Assembly (NCBI GenBank): GCA_001724265.1
Contig: MEDY01000060.1
Location: 1 to 64,000, forward strand
Source: Rhizaria sp. SCN 62-66
Lineage: Eukaryota > Rhizaria, unplaced
Direction: 5' to 3'
Length of the DNA stretch: 64,000 nt
In this document: positions 21,004 through 34,418 of the stretch, piece after piece
Numbering within the stretch: position 1 is the stretch's first letter
Layout of the letters: each line of letters opens with the position of its first letter
The notes under the pieces: model-generated
Databases searched by the model: none
What the model was told of the DNA's origin: nothing
Seen by the model: only the letters and a program-made list of their open reading frames with translations
Position numbers and translations under genes: made by a program

Positions 21004-24000
21004 ATGGTCAAGTTCGGCGCTTATCTCCAGGCGGAGATGATTGCTGAGTGGAGGGTACGACAGCAGGCGATGGTCTGATTACGAACGCCCACGCGTATCA
21101 CTCGCCACCTCCCGATCTCACGTGTCTGCACTTTGATTTTACTCATTCACCCTTTTGTAGGAGAAGTACATAGACTATAAACGTCTAACCAAGCTTTTAC
21201 GGGCCCTCGTCCCGACCTCTACCACCAGGAATCAGGTACGTTCAGCGCAACTTCGCGATCCGTTGCCTTTCGAGTGGTGCTCCTTTCATCGGCCCGACTC
21301 ACAGCTCCCATCTTCGTCTTTATTTTTGCTCGCTCGCCATTTTCTGCTGTAACAGGAGTCCGCTGCTCGCGCATACATGCTTCTTTGCATCCAGGACACA
21401 AACCGCATCGGACACCCACACCGTAACGCGGGCCCGCAAACACCCGCAATCGGCCCCCCGGCGCCCGGCGGCGGCGCGGCGGCCCGCGCGGGCGCGCGCT
21501 CGCACACAAAGGAGCGCGGCGGCGGCGCCCGGGTGCGCGCATTGTCGGCCGACAATGCTGGCCCGCGGCCTGACAAACGGTCCCGGCGGCCGCAGCCGCG
21601 TGACGTGGCGACAGTCACGGCGCAAGATACCACGCGGCTGGGGCTCAAATCGAGCAACCAGCGCGCCGCGCAGGCCGCTGCACAGGAGGCGTTGACGAAG
21701 CCCGCCACGGGCGGCGTGCTGAGTCCCGAGCAACAGAAGAAAGCGAACAAGAAGGCCAAGAAACAGGCCAAGAAGGAGGAGAAGCGTGCCAATCGTGCGA
21801 ACCGTGCCGCCGCCGCGACGGCCGCCGCTGTGGCCGCAGCCTCAACCCTGGCGGGCATGTCCGACGACGAGGACGACGAGAATGCGAACAGGGACGACGA
21901 CGACGACGATGACGAAGACGACGACGACGACGACGACATCGGCCGCGCTGAACTCGGTGGCCAGGATGACAGCGACTTTGACGCCCAGGCCCGTCTCAAC
22001 GCTGCCGGCGACTCGGACTCTTCCGGCTTTGGCTCTGATTCAGACGACGACGCGGCCGCCGTGCGCGACGCCGCCCCTCCGCGCGGACGCGACCATCAGC
22101 CCGCAACGCGCGGCCCCGCGCTGGGACGCGTGCGGTCTGACTCGCGCTCGCGCTCGCACCCCAGTGATTCACCAGGGTCCGAGGTTGACGGGGACGCCGC
22201 CGCCGCCGCGCGGGGACAGGCCCGCCGCGGCCGCGCTTCCGCCGCCGCCACCGAGAGCTCGGTGGGCGCCGCGGCAGCGAAGAAGACGTCTGCGACGCCT
22301 GCGCGCCGGCAGGCCACGACCCCCGCAAAGGGCCGCTCACGTCGCTCTTCAAACGCTTCGGACGCGCCCGACGGCAGCCCCGCCCTGGCGAGCCCCCACA
22401 AGGCCGGTGCGGCGGCAGCTTTTGCGACAGTTGGCACTGGTAGGATCGTCTCACCCGAGCGCGCGAAGGCTGCGACTGTTGCGCGCCCCGAGCGTCCCCC
22501 CGCCGCCGCCGCTGCAACGGCCTCGGCGTCCTCGGCTGCGACGCCCACCATGAGCAGCAAGACCGCGGCCGCAACGTCCGGTGAGGCGGGCGCCGCGCGC
22601 GGCCACCAGTCGCGGCGGCGCTTGGCCGACCAGCTGGGCGACACCGCGACCTCGGCCGCTTTGGCCGCAAGCGGATCGCCCCCCGCCGCGATGTCAGGGC
22701 TTGTGCCGCGGCGCACCGCGGGCAGCGCGGCGCCGCCGCCGCTAGAGCGGTTTGTGTCGATGACGTCGCTCTACGACGTGTCGGCGAACTATAGAGACGC
22801 CGCTGAAGGCACCAGCGCCGCGGAGCCGCCTTCGGGATCAGCAGACAAGCCTGCTAAAGGCAAGGACGCTGCCGCTGCCCCGGACGCGGACGCGGACGCG
22901 GACGCGGACGCCGACGCCAGTGCGGGCGCGGACGTCGCCGCTCTGTCCCCGCGCGGCGCGGCGCTGCCGCCGACAGTTGCGCTGGGCGCAGGCCGCCGGC
23001 GCGCGACGGGCGCCAACAACGAGGCGGCGCCAGCCCAGGAGCGAGCGCACTCGATCGCGCTCGCGGATCTGCGCCGCGTGGGCAGCACGTCGTCGATCCA
23101 CGCCGACGAAGAAGCCGCTGCGGTCTTCCGCTCTGCCGCTGCCTCGGCGGCCGCCGCGGCGGCGCTGCGCGAGAGTGGGTCCGTTGTCCCGCCGCCGGTC
23201 AAACCCATCCATATCCACCACGCGCAGCCTGTGCACGAGAGCGCGACGGGCTTCGGTGAGATCGCATTGCAGATGCCGTCGCCGCCCGACGCGCGGCTGC
23301 CACTGGTGTCGTCGCGCACGAAGCTCGTCGCCGCGCCGCTGCTGCCGCACACCCAGCCACAGGCGCCGCCGCCGCTGGTGTTCCCCGCGGGCCACCACGG
23401 GGGCGTGGTGGCCGGCGCATCGGGCATGGCCACTGTGCACGGGATGCCCCCGCCTGGCTCGCTTTCGACGGCGTCGAGCTCCTCGCTCAGCGGCCTCTGG
23501 GCCAGTCCCGCCGCCACGCCCGCGCATACCACCGGTGCTGGCGCAGGCGCGGGCGGTGCTGGCACAGGCACTGGCGCAGGTGCAGGCGCGGGCGCGGGCG
23601 TAGGTACACATGGTCACGGGTACCCGCACCACATGCCTGCGAGCGCGGTTCTGGGCGTGACGCCCGCGGCGCACCCGGGCGCTGGCGCGGCGGCGGGGCG
23701 CGCTCTAGCCGAGGCGCACCATGCGCTCTCCTTGTGGGATATGGACGCACTGGACGCCTCCGCCGTTGCCTCGGCCGCCGCGGCGGTGGACACGCGTGTT
23801 GATGCCGCCGCAGAGTCGTCGCCGTCCTCCACGACGGATGAGGCCGACGACGGCACTGCGGCCGACGCAGTTACGGCCGGTGTGCCGCCCCCGCTGCAGC
23901 TGGCGCGGCGCTCCTCGGTCGCGCTCGCTCTGAATGAGGCCATGTCGCCCGAGTCGCCGCTTGAGACCCCGCGCGAGCACGCGTTGTTGTCACCCACCTC

Positions 24001-27000
24001 CGCGCTCGCCGCCGCCTCCGCGCAGGCCACCACAGCAGCATCCGCTGCCACCGCTGCCGCTGCCGCTGCCGCCGGCGCTCCCGCTGCTGTGGCTACCGCG
24101 ACCGCTCCAGCGGCGCCGGTGGCGTCGATCCACGCGGGCCTCACGAGTCCCTTCGCGGCGGCTATGGGCGCACCCGGCGGGCTCGCTGGCTCTGCCCCGG
24201 CGCCCGCGGTTGCTGGCCGCACCCGCAGTACGTCCATCACGGCCGCCGCGCCGCCCGTCTTCGCCCGCGCGCCGCGGCCGCGTGGTGAAGGCACGGCGCC
24301 GATCGCACTGACGCACGAAGACCTCGCATCGGGCATTCAGGTTGATGAACTAGCGCAGATCATGGCCGCGCTGACCGGCGCCGCGGACTCCAGTGCGCTG
24401 GCCGCCGTGCCGCCGCCGCCACAGGCGTTGTGGGCCTCGCCGGCCGCGCTCGCCGTGGTTCCCGCGCCCAACGCCGCGATCCCGCCCACGGGCCCCGCGA
24501 TCGGCGCGGCTGACATGGGGCTCTGGCAGGCACCGCTGGGAGTGGCGCCCGTCGTGCCCGGCGCGCTACCGGGCGCGATTCCCGGTGGTGCGATGCCCCT
24601 GCCGTCGCCAGGCCGGCTGCCGATGAGCAGCAGCCACCCGGGCGCGACCACGATGCCCACGGTCGCCCCCTCGACGGCCGCCGTCACCGTGGGCTCGCCT
24701 GCCATCGGCCTGAGGCTGCACGCGCCGCCCGGCTCCACAGCCAGCGCGGGGTCCTCCACGGCCTCGTCCTCCGCGACCGCCGCTGCCGCTGCTGCTGCTG
24801 CTGCCGCCGGGTCGCCGGGCGCGCACCCGGTAATTGTCGACGGCCCGGGCGCGGCCACCTTCGCCGCGGGGTCCGCGCTGTCGGTGCCCGTGGGCGCGGC
24901 GGCCGCGGGCTCTGTGTCGCGGCTGTCGCGGCCGCCGTCGCTCACGGCCTCGGCCGGAGCATACTCGGCGGGGCTGTCCTCGGCGCAGGGAGGCGCGCAG
25001 TCGTCGACGTCGCAGCACGGACAGTCTCACACGCAGTCGCAGCGCTCGGGGCTTGTGACGGGTAACGAGGCCGAGGACGCCGAGCGCGCCGCTGAGCGCG
25101 CTAAGGCACGGAAGGCTCGCAAGCGCGCGCAACGTAAGTTCCGTCTGCTGCCGCCGATGGGCGACTTGGAGGCGCGGCTGGATCGGCTCGCCGGCGACGA
25201 TGACCCGCGGCCGCACAACAGCAACGCCAACTCGCGCACTGGGGGGCGCGACCGGCGCAGCAGCGGGGCGTCTAACCCGCGCGACGCCAACGCAGACCAC
25301 GACGACCACGGCGATGACGACTACGAGTACGACGGCGATGGGCAGGACGACGACCATGATGGCGACGACGATGACGGCAACGGCGCTGGCGCCGGTGCGC
25401 ACGCGAGCGCTGACTTTACGCCGCACCGCGCGCCTGCCTCTGGCGCGGTCGGCGAGTCTCGCAACGGCGGTGGCACGCGCGCGCGCGCTATGAGCGGCGC
25501 AGTCGCGCTCGGCAGTGTTCCAACTCTTGCCGGCACGCGCCAGAACCCGCACTCGCGCAGCGGCCAGAACCTGCCGCAGCTCAACGTGCACGACCTGGAC
25601 GGCGACGGCCACGGCGGCGGCCACCGCAGGCGCAACTCGGCCGCTGCCTCTGGCACTGGGCGCGATGCTGGTGCCGCGGGCGTAATCGCAGCGCTGGGTG
25701 TGTCGCCTACTAACGCGCACACACAGGCACAGATGCACTCGCACGCTCCCGCGCGCACGTCACCTGCGCCCGGCACCGGCGGTGCGTCGACGCTGAACTC
25801 GCTGAAAAGTATTGAGTCCTTCTCCAACATGCGGCGCGTGGCCTCGCATCGCGAGATTTACAACAGCAGCACGCTGACCGCAGCGGGCTTAGCTTCGCCC
25901 GGGCCCGCGCCCGCGCCCAGCATCACAATGCGCGCCGACGTGCATTCGTCAGTCGGCACGGGCAACCGCACGCAGAAGCTCGCCCTATCACCGACCGACG
26001 CCGCTGCGCGGGTGAGTCCACACGCACACGATGTGGCCGTCGTTGACGCCGCGTTTGGCGCCGGCGTCGGTGCAGGCGCACTGACGCAGCTTACACACGC
26101 TCGCAGCACGCGCAGTATCCACAGCGCTGCCGCGGCCGCCGCGGGACTGTCCTCGCCACCGACGCCCGCACCGCCGTTGTCGCGCGCCGGCTCACTTACC
26201 CACATGGCAAGTGGCAATGTTCTGGCCTCTCCTCTGTCCACGCCGACTGTGCCCACCCCCGGCGGCGCTGGCCCCACAAGCGGCTCGGGGCAGCCGCTCA
26301 CACCTGCCGCTGCGCTCGCGCTGGCCTACGCGCCGCCTGCCCTGCATGTGACGACGACGTCCACCGCGGTCGCGGGCGCGCCTGTGTCCACCGCGTCGTC
26401 GACCAAGTCCTCCACCAAGTCCTCTACGAAAGTCGGAGCGCAGTCGACGACGAGCGCTGGCAGGCCGCCGGCTGCGGCGCGTGGCTCGCTTAAGCGCAAG
26501 GACGCACACTTGCAGAGCGCAGCTGGGGCGGCGCCTGATCTTGAAGCCGGTAATTACCTATCAGCGCAGCTCGACAACCGTCCGGCGCGCTCCACGGCCA
26601 CGGCCGCTACCCCGGCGGCGACGCCGCGCGGACGCGAGACGCAGTCGCGCGGGTCGTTCAATGCGAGCTCGCAGCGGCACGTGGCCGAGTACGGCGACAT
26701 CGACGAAGAGGCGCCCGGTGAGGACGACGATGCTGGGCCGTCAATGTCCCGGCAGACGTCGTATGTGGCCGCTGCGGACTTGCCAATCTCGGCCCTGTTG
26801 CGTTTCCGGAAGGCGTCGCAGGTCGCCACGCGCGGCTCGTCGTGGACGGGGCCCGCGATGGCGCTTGTGATGCACGGCTCGCAGTCTGACATGCACGCCA
26901 CGGACGATCTTACACGCGCGCCGAGTCATTCGCGTGGCAAGTCGCGCAGTCGCGGTGCCTCGCTGAACAAACAGCCGTCGGATCTTCAGCAACAGCAGCA

Positions 27001-30000
27001 GCAACAGCAGCAGCAGGGACCGCTTTTCCAACGCGGCCGCATGGGCGGCAGCGGCAGTGGCAGCGGCAGTGGCGGCAGCGGCGGCAGCGGGCCACGCGAC
27101 CAAGTGCGTGCCGAACGCCGCAGCGCGTCCCCGCACTCTCGCCGCCCCCACGGCGGTGTCTTCGGCAGCGGTCGCGCGGCGGCCGCTGTGGGCAACTCCG
27201 CGAGGAGCCGGCCGCGGCGCCTGTCGTCGGCGGACTTGCCCGAGGTTCTGCAGCCCGATACGGAGGACGCGCTGACGCCAGGCACTTACACACCGCTTCC
27301 GCACAACACGTACTACTTCCGCGACGATCAGGACGCGCACTCGCACGGGGACGACGACGACGGCCACGATGACGGCTATGATGACGGCTACGACGAGGAA
27401 GATGACGACGACGTCGAGGACGCTGAGGGCTACGCAAATGCGCATGGTTACGGATACGGCGGGCGGGCAGCTCATGGAGACGGGCTCGGCGCGTCCGGCG
27501 CGCGCGCTGGCGGCGATATGGGCGACGGCAACGGGGGCCGTGGTGGCAAGAAGAAGGGCAAGAAGGGCAAAAAGGGCAAAAAGAACGGCAAGGGCAAGAA
27601 GAACGGTGGCAGCGGTAAGAAGCGCGTCGTCGGCGCAGGCTACGATGTCGAGATTGAGGACCGCGCCGTCGTGGAGCGTGCCATTGCGGAGACGCCGCTG
27701 ATGGAAGAGTTCGTGCCCGAGGGTGTGTCGATGGGCGGCATTGAGCGGCTTTTCATGCGTGCGCTGCAGGCGCAGCTTGATAAGGTCAACGACTTCTGTC
27801 TTACGCTCGAGGAGTACTACCATATCCACTTGCAGAAGATGGATGCCTCAATCGCAGAGCTAGAGGTCGCGCGCGCCTCGGCCGAGCAGTCGGGCAAGCG
27901 CCGGCGCCAGCTGTTGGGATCGCACCGGCAGACGCTCGAGAACAACATCAAAGCCACGCTGAAAGAGATCTACCGTGGGCTGCACTTGCTTGGCTCGTAT
28001 CAGACGCTCAACCTCACAGGCTTCGTCAAGATCCTTAAGAAACACGACAAGGTGTCCAAGGGCTGGCGCAAAGCGTCGGAGACGATTCTGCCGCTTGTTC
28101 TGACCACGCACTTTGCGCAAAGCACTGCGGGTGAGCGGATGATCCACGCTGTGGAGAAGCTCTACGTGCGTGCCTTTGGTAAGGGCCGCACCAGCGCCGT
28201 GCAGTCGCTCCGTGTGACCTCACAAGAGTCTACTTGGGTCGGCTTTGGCCTCGGCTACTTCCTCGGTCTGTGCACTGCTGTCGTGGTGGCGCTTGTCGCG
28301 CTTTTCTCGCTGTTTCCCGATCAATCGTTCGGTTCCGATGCCTTCTTCCAGGGTTTTCCCGTATTTGCCTTCATGGCGTACCTTGTGATCGCCGTCTGGA
28401 TCTGGGGCGCCGTTATTACAGCCTGTGAACGCACGCGTGTCAACTATGTACTCATTCTGCAGCTTGATCCGCGCACGTACCTGCGCCCCACACAGGTCTT
28501 CAACACAGCCGCCGTTCTTACTGTTGGTCTGCTGGTCGTGTTTGCCGTCTTTTGTTTCTCCGCTTCGTATGATTCGCAGTCAGATATGCAGCGCTATACG
28601 CTCATGTCATGCTTCTTCCTGACATTCGTGCTCTTCTTCTGGCCTCTCGACCAGCTGCACCGGTCGACGCGGTTGTTCTTGATGCGTGCCATCGGCCGCT
28701 TCTTGCTGTCACCCTTCACACGCGCGACGTTGCAAGAGACGTTCGTGGGCGATAACCTGACGTCGATGATTCGTATGATGCAAGAACTCGTTTATGCCAT
28801 CTGCTTCTACGCCACCACCATTGGTGAGCCAACGTCGAACGCACAGTACTCATCGTGCTCAGGCCTCGTCAGGTCCTACGCTGCTTTCGTCGCCGTCGCA
28901 CCGCACTACTTCCGTCTCATGCAGTGCTTGCGTCTTTTTGCGCAGACTAAGCAGCCATTCCCCTTCTTGTTCAACGCCGGTAAGTACACTCTCGCCATTA
29001 CTATTGCGGTGCTGTCGCTCATGGTGTACCATTTCCCCTCTTACGCCGAGCTGCGCGCTGTGTGGATCACGGCGGCAGCATGTGGTACTTTCTACTCTTT
29101 CATCTGGGATATTGCCGTTGATTGGCGCCTGCCCGAGCGTCACAACGCCGTGCTTGTCTTTTTCGATGAAGTTGCGCGCGATGCCGGCAATGCCAAGCTC
29201 ACGGACGCCTCGCGCGCTGACATCGCTCTCTCCATCGGCGCTGGTGCCGATATGAATACTGACGACGATCACGACGACGACGATCATGCTGGTTTTGCGA
29301 GTGACACTGGCGCAGGCTACGATGGCGGTGCTGATGGACCCGTGCCTGCCTCTAAGGCGCCCGTCACAACTGTCACGCTCGATATCCCGAGTCCTGCCGC
29401 GGGCGGCGTGCATTCTTCAGTGCATACGAGCGATAGCATCGATTCAGGGGCTCCAGTACCGGTGAACAAAACATCTCAGGGTGCAAATGCGCGCCAGAGC
29501 GTTGTGACCGCGCGTCATCGCAACTACGGCGACAGCGGCGACGAAGTGAGTCGCAGCGCCAGAGGGGTGCTCGGCAAGCAGGTGCGTTACGACAGCCGCA
29601 GCGACGACGTCGACGGTTCTGACCTGAACGCTATCGGACTCGGACGGGGATTCGTCGCTGAGAATACCCCGAACACGGTCTCGCTGCGCTCACCACCCGT
29701 TGCCCCTGTGAAGCCATCTAACTGGAATGGCACCTCGAAGCCCGCGCGGCCACTGGCGCCTCCCGGCTCCCCGCCCGTGCCCGAGCCTCCTGCTCCGCTC
29801 CCGCGCTCGGGCTCGCTTGCGGCACTGTCATCTCTCGACAGCCCCAAGAGCAAGGTGGGCCGCGCTGCTGCTGAGCTGCTGGCTATGCCGGCGGCGCCCG
29901 CGCCTCTGGTCTCGCGACAACGGCGCCCGTCGTTCGCGCACGAGGACAGGCGCGCAGGCGGCGTGTACCACTCGTCGCACACGCCAGGCGAGCACGTGCA

Positions 30001-31465
30001 AGAGGACGCGCGCGCACAGGGTCGCGCCGCGCTCAGTCGCGCGCAGGCACAGCGTGCGCAGTCGCAGCACGCGCAGCAGCAGCTCGTGGGCCGCGCGGGC
30101 ATGACGACGGCGCGCGCGGTGCGCGGGCAGCAGCTGGATCACCGTGTACCGTCGAATCTCTCGGTACACATGGGGACGCGCCACCGGCGCGCGCGTGGCA
30201 ACAACAACATCCAGAACACGGAGATGGGTGTCGAAGAGCTGCTGCGCGCGGAAGTGCCTGTGGACGACTTGTTGCTGCACTCGGCGTCGGGTTGCGGCCG
30301 CTGCTGCTCAGCATTCCTTGGTGTCGGTCTCATGATTTGGAGCTCCATTGTTGGTTGCATCTTCTGGGTCATTGACCGCGTGCCCTACTGCGCGCGTCGC
30401 TGGGGCAGCGCCGCTCACGCGACAAGGCGCACCACCGGCATCAACTCGAGTGAGGCGTTGGCGAACGAGCTTGAGGAGGACGCGCAACGTGAAGAGGCTG
30501 AGGCTGTGCGCCATGAGCGTTGGCGGCCCGACGCGCGCCGTATTGCGTGCCTGCTGCCCAAGGACATCTTGGCGTCGCACTTTGCGTGCGCTGGACATAT
30601 GCCCGTCTACTACTGCGCGGCCGCACTCAACTTTGTGTTACGCGTTGCCTGGACGCTGACCATCGCACCAGCCCTCATTCCAGGGCTGCGCGCCGAGTAC
30701 CTGTCGTTCCTGATCGCCACTGCCGAACTTATTCGTCGTGGTGTTTGGAACTACATGCGTCTCGAGTCTGAACACATTCGTAACCTGCGTGCCGGCCGCG
30801 CTGTCAACCTGGACGCTGTCGGCATGGCATCGTTTAACGCGCGCCACACCTCATCCGCCACTGCTGATAGCACGAACGCTGACGCCGACGCTGACGGCAG
30901 CCCAACTGACGACGGTCACGACGGCCCTGACGGCCATGAACACTACGACGACGAGCATGCCCACGACGCTAACGCTGTGGTGCGCCCGCAGCGCGGCAGC
31001 TTTGATGGCCGCGAAGACAGCGAGATCTACGGCGAGTCGTTGATGCCGCAAGATGCCGCGGCCGCCGCCGCCGCGGGCGTGACCGTCCGCGCACGCGCGC
31101 CGTCGGTGTCGGTAAACATGAACATGACACGCGACCGTCGTGCGTCGACGGCTGTGTCGCCGTGGGGCGACGACCGCGTGCTCGATGAGCGTCCACACGC
31201 GGGCGCGCGCACGTCGTCAGACACCAACTTGAGCGCCGACATGGTGGACGATTCCGAGCGCACGAATCTGCCGGCCGAGATGGGCTACCGGCGCCGCTTC
31301 GGCAGCATCAGTGTGCAGGGCCCGCGTGTCGAGATCGAGATGGGTGTGATGGGCGAGCGCGAGCGCGAGCGTGAGCGTCAGCGTGAGCGCCAGCGCGAGC
31401 GCGAGAGGGCTGAGAAGGAGAAGGCGGAGGAGGATGAGCTTTACGACGCTATCCAGGCGTGCTAA
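21004..31465 (+). CDS. Giant SPX-EXS protein (XPR1/SYG1/PHO1 family)
   Basis: Three exons (21004-21054, 21161-21235, 21356-31465) in phase 0 give about 3,411 residues; the stop is TAA. The first two exons encode the start of an SPX domain (MVKFGAYLQAEMIAEWR, then EKYIDYKRLTKLLR), the inositol-pyrophosphate sensor. About 2,100 residues of disordered Ala/Ser/Asp/Gln-rich sequence follow before the SPX helices resume (about 2165-2320), with the basic block VKILKKHDKVSKGW. The EXS phosphate-export domain starts near 2335 (NYVLILQLDPR, PFLFNAGKY, WDIAVDW). It is broken by a second insert of about 460 residues and closes with YYCAAALNFVLRVAWT and RRGVWNYMRLESEH. The InsP-binding surface and EXS signatures look intact, so phosphate export is likely. 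The inserts include poly-Asp (about 21870-21940), poly-Gln (26990-27018) and a Lys/Gly run (27545-27625). Confidence 0.88.
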
Positions 31466-32006
31466 GGTTTTTTGTGCGTCCTCGAGCTTGTGACTGTGTC
31501 GCATTGTCTGAGTTTCGGCAGCTCTGCTCGATATGTAGTCTGTGTTTTGTGGAATTTGTTGACCGTTTTGAGACCATCATTTTTTATTTTATTTTTAAAT
31601 CATGCCCAATATTTAAGTTATTCCAAGTTCTTCTGCTGCAATTTACAGTGTGGTGGGGTTCAAAGATTAGTTCCCCATTTAGTCCTACAGTAGCTTGCAC
31701 GTACAAGGTATTTAGCAAGATTTCTGTGTGTGTGTGTATATGCGCAGCGCATCAAAAGACGTAGTCTAGTCAAAGAATTATAATAGATTTTACGCGTGAA
31801 AGGTGTGTCCGTTCATTAGAAATACATCCACATGGATATTTATTTTCGCTCACAATTTAGGTTTGTACAACTAGTGGTACATGTCACTTGATCACAATAA
31901 AGATAAGATTGTCACACTGGCCTATGTCCATCGGCACCTTTAAAAAGCTAAGTAATCGTGACCTGTCTACCATATAGTCGCGTCAGATTGGCATCGTCAG
32001 TGATCT
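31466..32006. other. Convergent AT-rich 3' flanks with AATAAA
   Basis: 541 bp between convergent genes. AATAAA at 31896-31901 could serve as a poly(A) signal for the SPX-EXS gene. A short GT run lies near 31728. Nothing else seen. Confidence 0.4.
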
Positions 32007-34217
32007 TCACTGCACCGCAGCCGCAGCAGCCGCGGCAGGTGCGGTCTCGAGACGGTGACCGCGGAGCTTAACGTGCCGCTGCAGCGCATTGCGAGACGCG
32101 AATCCCTCATTGCACACGCCACACAACACGACCGCGGCCCCCGCAGCGGGCGTCTCGGCGGCAGCAGCAGCGGCGGCGGCGGCGATGATGAGCGAGGGTA
32201 CCGCGGCCGCCGTCGCCGTCGTCTTGCCTGGCAGCCGGCGCGAGCATTCATCGGCCGATTCCCACGTCACAGTCGCGGTCCATCGCGGCGCCGCCGCGGC
32301 GCCGGTAGCGGCGGGGCCGGCGGCGGCGGCGGTGGCCGTGGGCCCGCGTGTGACGGTGAGAAGCAGCGACGGGCTGTCGTAGGAGCCGAAGGAAAAGCAA
32401 AGCGACCCTCCACCGGCCACCGCGACAGTCTCAGCAGCGTCGCCAGCAGCGGCCTGCGGGGTCGCCGTAGCATTGCCGGGGAGCGCGACGGCGGCGTGCC
32501 GCAGCAGCAGCGCGCGCGTGAGAGCGGGCTGCACCCACAGCCGCTCCAGTGCGCCGCCGGTGACTGGCGCCAGCCCGGCCGCCGCGGCCGCAGTGGCTTC
32601 CTGTGCGGCGGCAGCGGTGTCCGCGCGCGCGGCGACGCGTGTCAGTGTCATCGCGTGTGTATCAGCAACCCAGAGCGCCGTAAACGCGCGGACGTGCGGC
32701 GAGGACCCGCCGATAATGAGGTGGAAACGCGCAGGCCGTGCCGCAGTCGCGGCGGCGCTGGAGAGCGCAGGTAGAGCGACGACGCGGTGCGAGTACACGC
32801 GCGGCGCAGCGGCGGGGGACGTGGTGCCGTCTTCGCCGCAGTGCGTCAGCGCGCGCGTGTGCCAGCGGCGTGTGGCCGGGCAGAAAAGCCACGCAGGTTC
32901 GCCGGCCGCGGGCGGGTCGTGCAAGCGCAGCGATGACAGCCCGCCGTGCAGCCACAGCAGCGGGACCGTCTCGGTTGATGTTGCTTCATCGGCAACATCG
33001 GCGTTGTTGCTGTTGCTCAGGCAAGTGCGTGCGATGGGAGTGAGTGAGTGCGCAAGGCGAGGTCCCGGCCCACGCTCACACGCATGTTCTTGCGTTGTAT
33101 CGGAGGATGCGGCAACATCGCTGTGGTGCAGAGTCAGGTCGCTGTGAGGAGGCTCGTCGTAAAGACGCTTCCACCGCACTGCGGGCGCGAGCGCAAGGTT
33201 AAGCCGCCACACGTCCCCGTACACACACAACTCACCGCTCTGGTCTTCAGCTGTGCCAGACGCAACGGGATGCGCGCCGCGGCCGCCGTGCACATACAGT
33301 GTGGAGCCCAGTGCCGCGGCGGCGTGGCGAAAACGAGGCGCAGGCGCGGCCCCGGCGGCGACAGCGGCGTCGGCGTCGGACTCCGAGAGTAGGCAACGCC
33401 ATGCGTGGCGCATGGGGGAGTAGAGCCAGAGGTCGGCGAGCGGGCGCGCGGGACCACGGCGACCACCGTGTACAACCACGCAGTCCACCGTCTCCGTCGT
33501 GCCAGTCTCCGTCGTCTCAATTTCCGTCGCCGAGGCCGAGGCAGCGCAGCGCCTCGTTAAGGGCGTCGCGGGGAAGCAAGCATCGTGTGTCGCGCGCGGC
33601 AGAGCGACCGTGAGCGCGACGTGGTGCTCACGAGCACACGGACCTGCAGCGGCGCTGCCATTCGCACAAGTTGCATCCCCAGCGGGTACCTCCGCAGCGG
33701 CTGGCGCGGTGGACCAGGAAAGGCCAGTCGACGCAAAATCGGCCGTGAACGGGCCAAGCGCGACGGCGACTGAGGAGAGACGGCCGTTGAGAGCGCCAGG
33801 GCCGGTGGGGACGTGGGCCGCCGAGGGGCCGCCAGCGGGCCGCGGCGCGCCGGAGCGTGCGAGGGCCTGCGCGGCCTTCTTCTCGGCCTGCTTCAGACGC
33901 ACAAAATCCTTGCGCTTAAGCCAGGTGCCGTCAGCGCCAGCGCCAGCCTCGCGGGGAGCCGGTGCAGTCGCGGAAGCAGCTTCGGGTGCACTTGAGGCAG
34001 TGGAGGCGTCCTTGAGGCCCACAGCTTCGTCACCGCTGGTGGACTTGGACGCAGTTGTGGCAGCCTCGGAGGCCACGGCCATGGGCTTGTGCACGTCGCG
34101 GCCAGCGCCACCGAAGGCGAGGATCGCTGGAGTCGCTGCTCCGCCGGACTGGGGCGCCCCCTGTTCTGGCGCAACTGCGCAATAATGGAGTGTGTGGCTC
34201 CAACGCGCAAGACTCAT
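32007..34217 (-). CDS. Kelch-repeat protein with C-terminal C2H2 zinc finger
   Basis: 736 residues, single exon, TGA stop. It starts MSLARWSHTLHYC, itself the first kelch strand, then AILAFGG. After a charged insert (about 45-165) come further kelch units: VVHGGRRG...LWLYSP, FRHAAAALGSTLYVHGGRG...VWRLNL, RLAHSLTP...LWLHGG, YSHRVVALP...FHLIIGG, and LRHAAVALPG. Five to six blades are recognisable, consistent with a beta-propeller. The C-terminus carries one C2H2 finger, CGVCNEGFASRNALQRHVKLRGH cut at both ends, near 697-722, of the type seen in RNA-associated proteins. The partner is unknown. The 5' end is 201 bp from the divergent WDR31 gene. Confidence 0.8.
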   Translation of the reverse strand: MSLARWSHTLHYCAVAPEQGAPQSGGAATPAILAFGGAGRDVHKPMAVASEAATTASKSTSGDEAVGLKDASTASSAPEAASATAPAPREAGAGADGTWLKRKDFVRLKQAEKKAAQALARSGAPRPAGGPSAAHVPTGPGALNGRLSSVAVALGPFTADFASTGLSWSTAPAAAEVPAGDATCANGSAAAGPCAREHHVALTVALPRATHDACFPATPLTRRCAASASATEIETTETGTTETVDCVVVHGGRRGPARPLADLWLYSPMRHAWRCLLSESDADAAVAAGAAPAPRFRHAAAALGSTLYVHGGRGAHPVASGTAEDQSGELCVYGDVWRLNLALAPAVRWKRLYDEPPHSDLTLHHSDVAASSDTTQEHACERGPGPRLAHSLTPIARTCLSNSNNADVADEATSTETVPLLWLHGGLSSLRLHDPPAAGEPAWLFCPATRRWHTRALTHCGEDGTTSPAAAPRVYSHRVVALPALSSAAATAARPARFHLIIGGSSPHVRAFTALWVADTHAMTLTRVAARADTAAAAQEATAAAAAGLAPVTGGALERLWVQPALTRALLLRHAAVALPGNATATPQAAAGDAAETVAVAGGGSLCFSFGSYDSPSLLLTVTRGPTATAAAAGPAATGAAAAPRWTATVTWESADECSRRLPGKTTATAAAVPSLIIAAAAAAAAAETPAAGAAVVLCGVCNEGFASRNALQRHVKLRGHRLETAPAAAAAAAVQ

Positions 34218-34418
34218 TCCTACATAATAACAAGGATTTTCAATGTGTTAATTAGATGAGATGTATAAACGCGTATTTAGAATATATTAAGATAAATTTG
34301 TTACTGTTGACGATGGATTTGTCGAACAAACTGTGTTTTTAGTGTGTTCTTCTTGCAACCCCCGTTGTGCCGCCACTGAAGCAGACCAGCAACACCCACC
34401 CACCTCCCTTGTGAGACT

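Noticed and set aside
26985-27020. CAG-rich tracts as mobile or CRISPR-like repeats
   Set aside because: They are in-frame poly-Gln runs with mixed CAA/CAG codons inside genes. No transposase, inverted terminal repeats or CRISPR spacing was seen anywhere.
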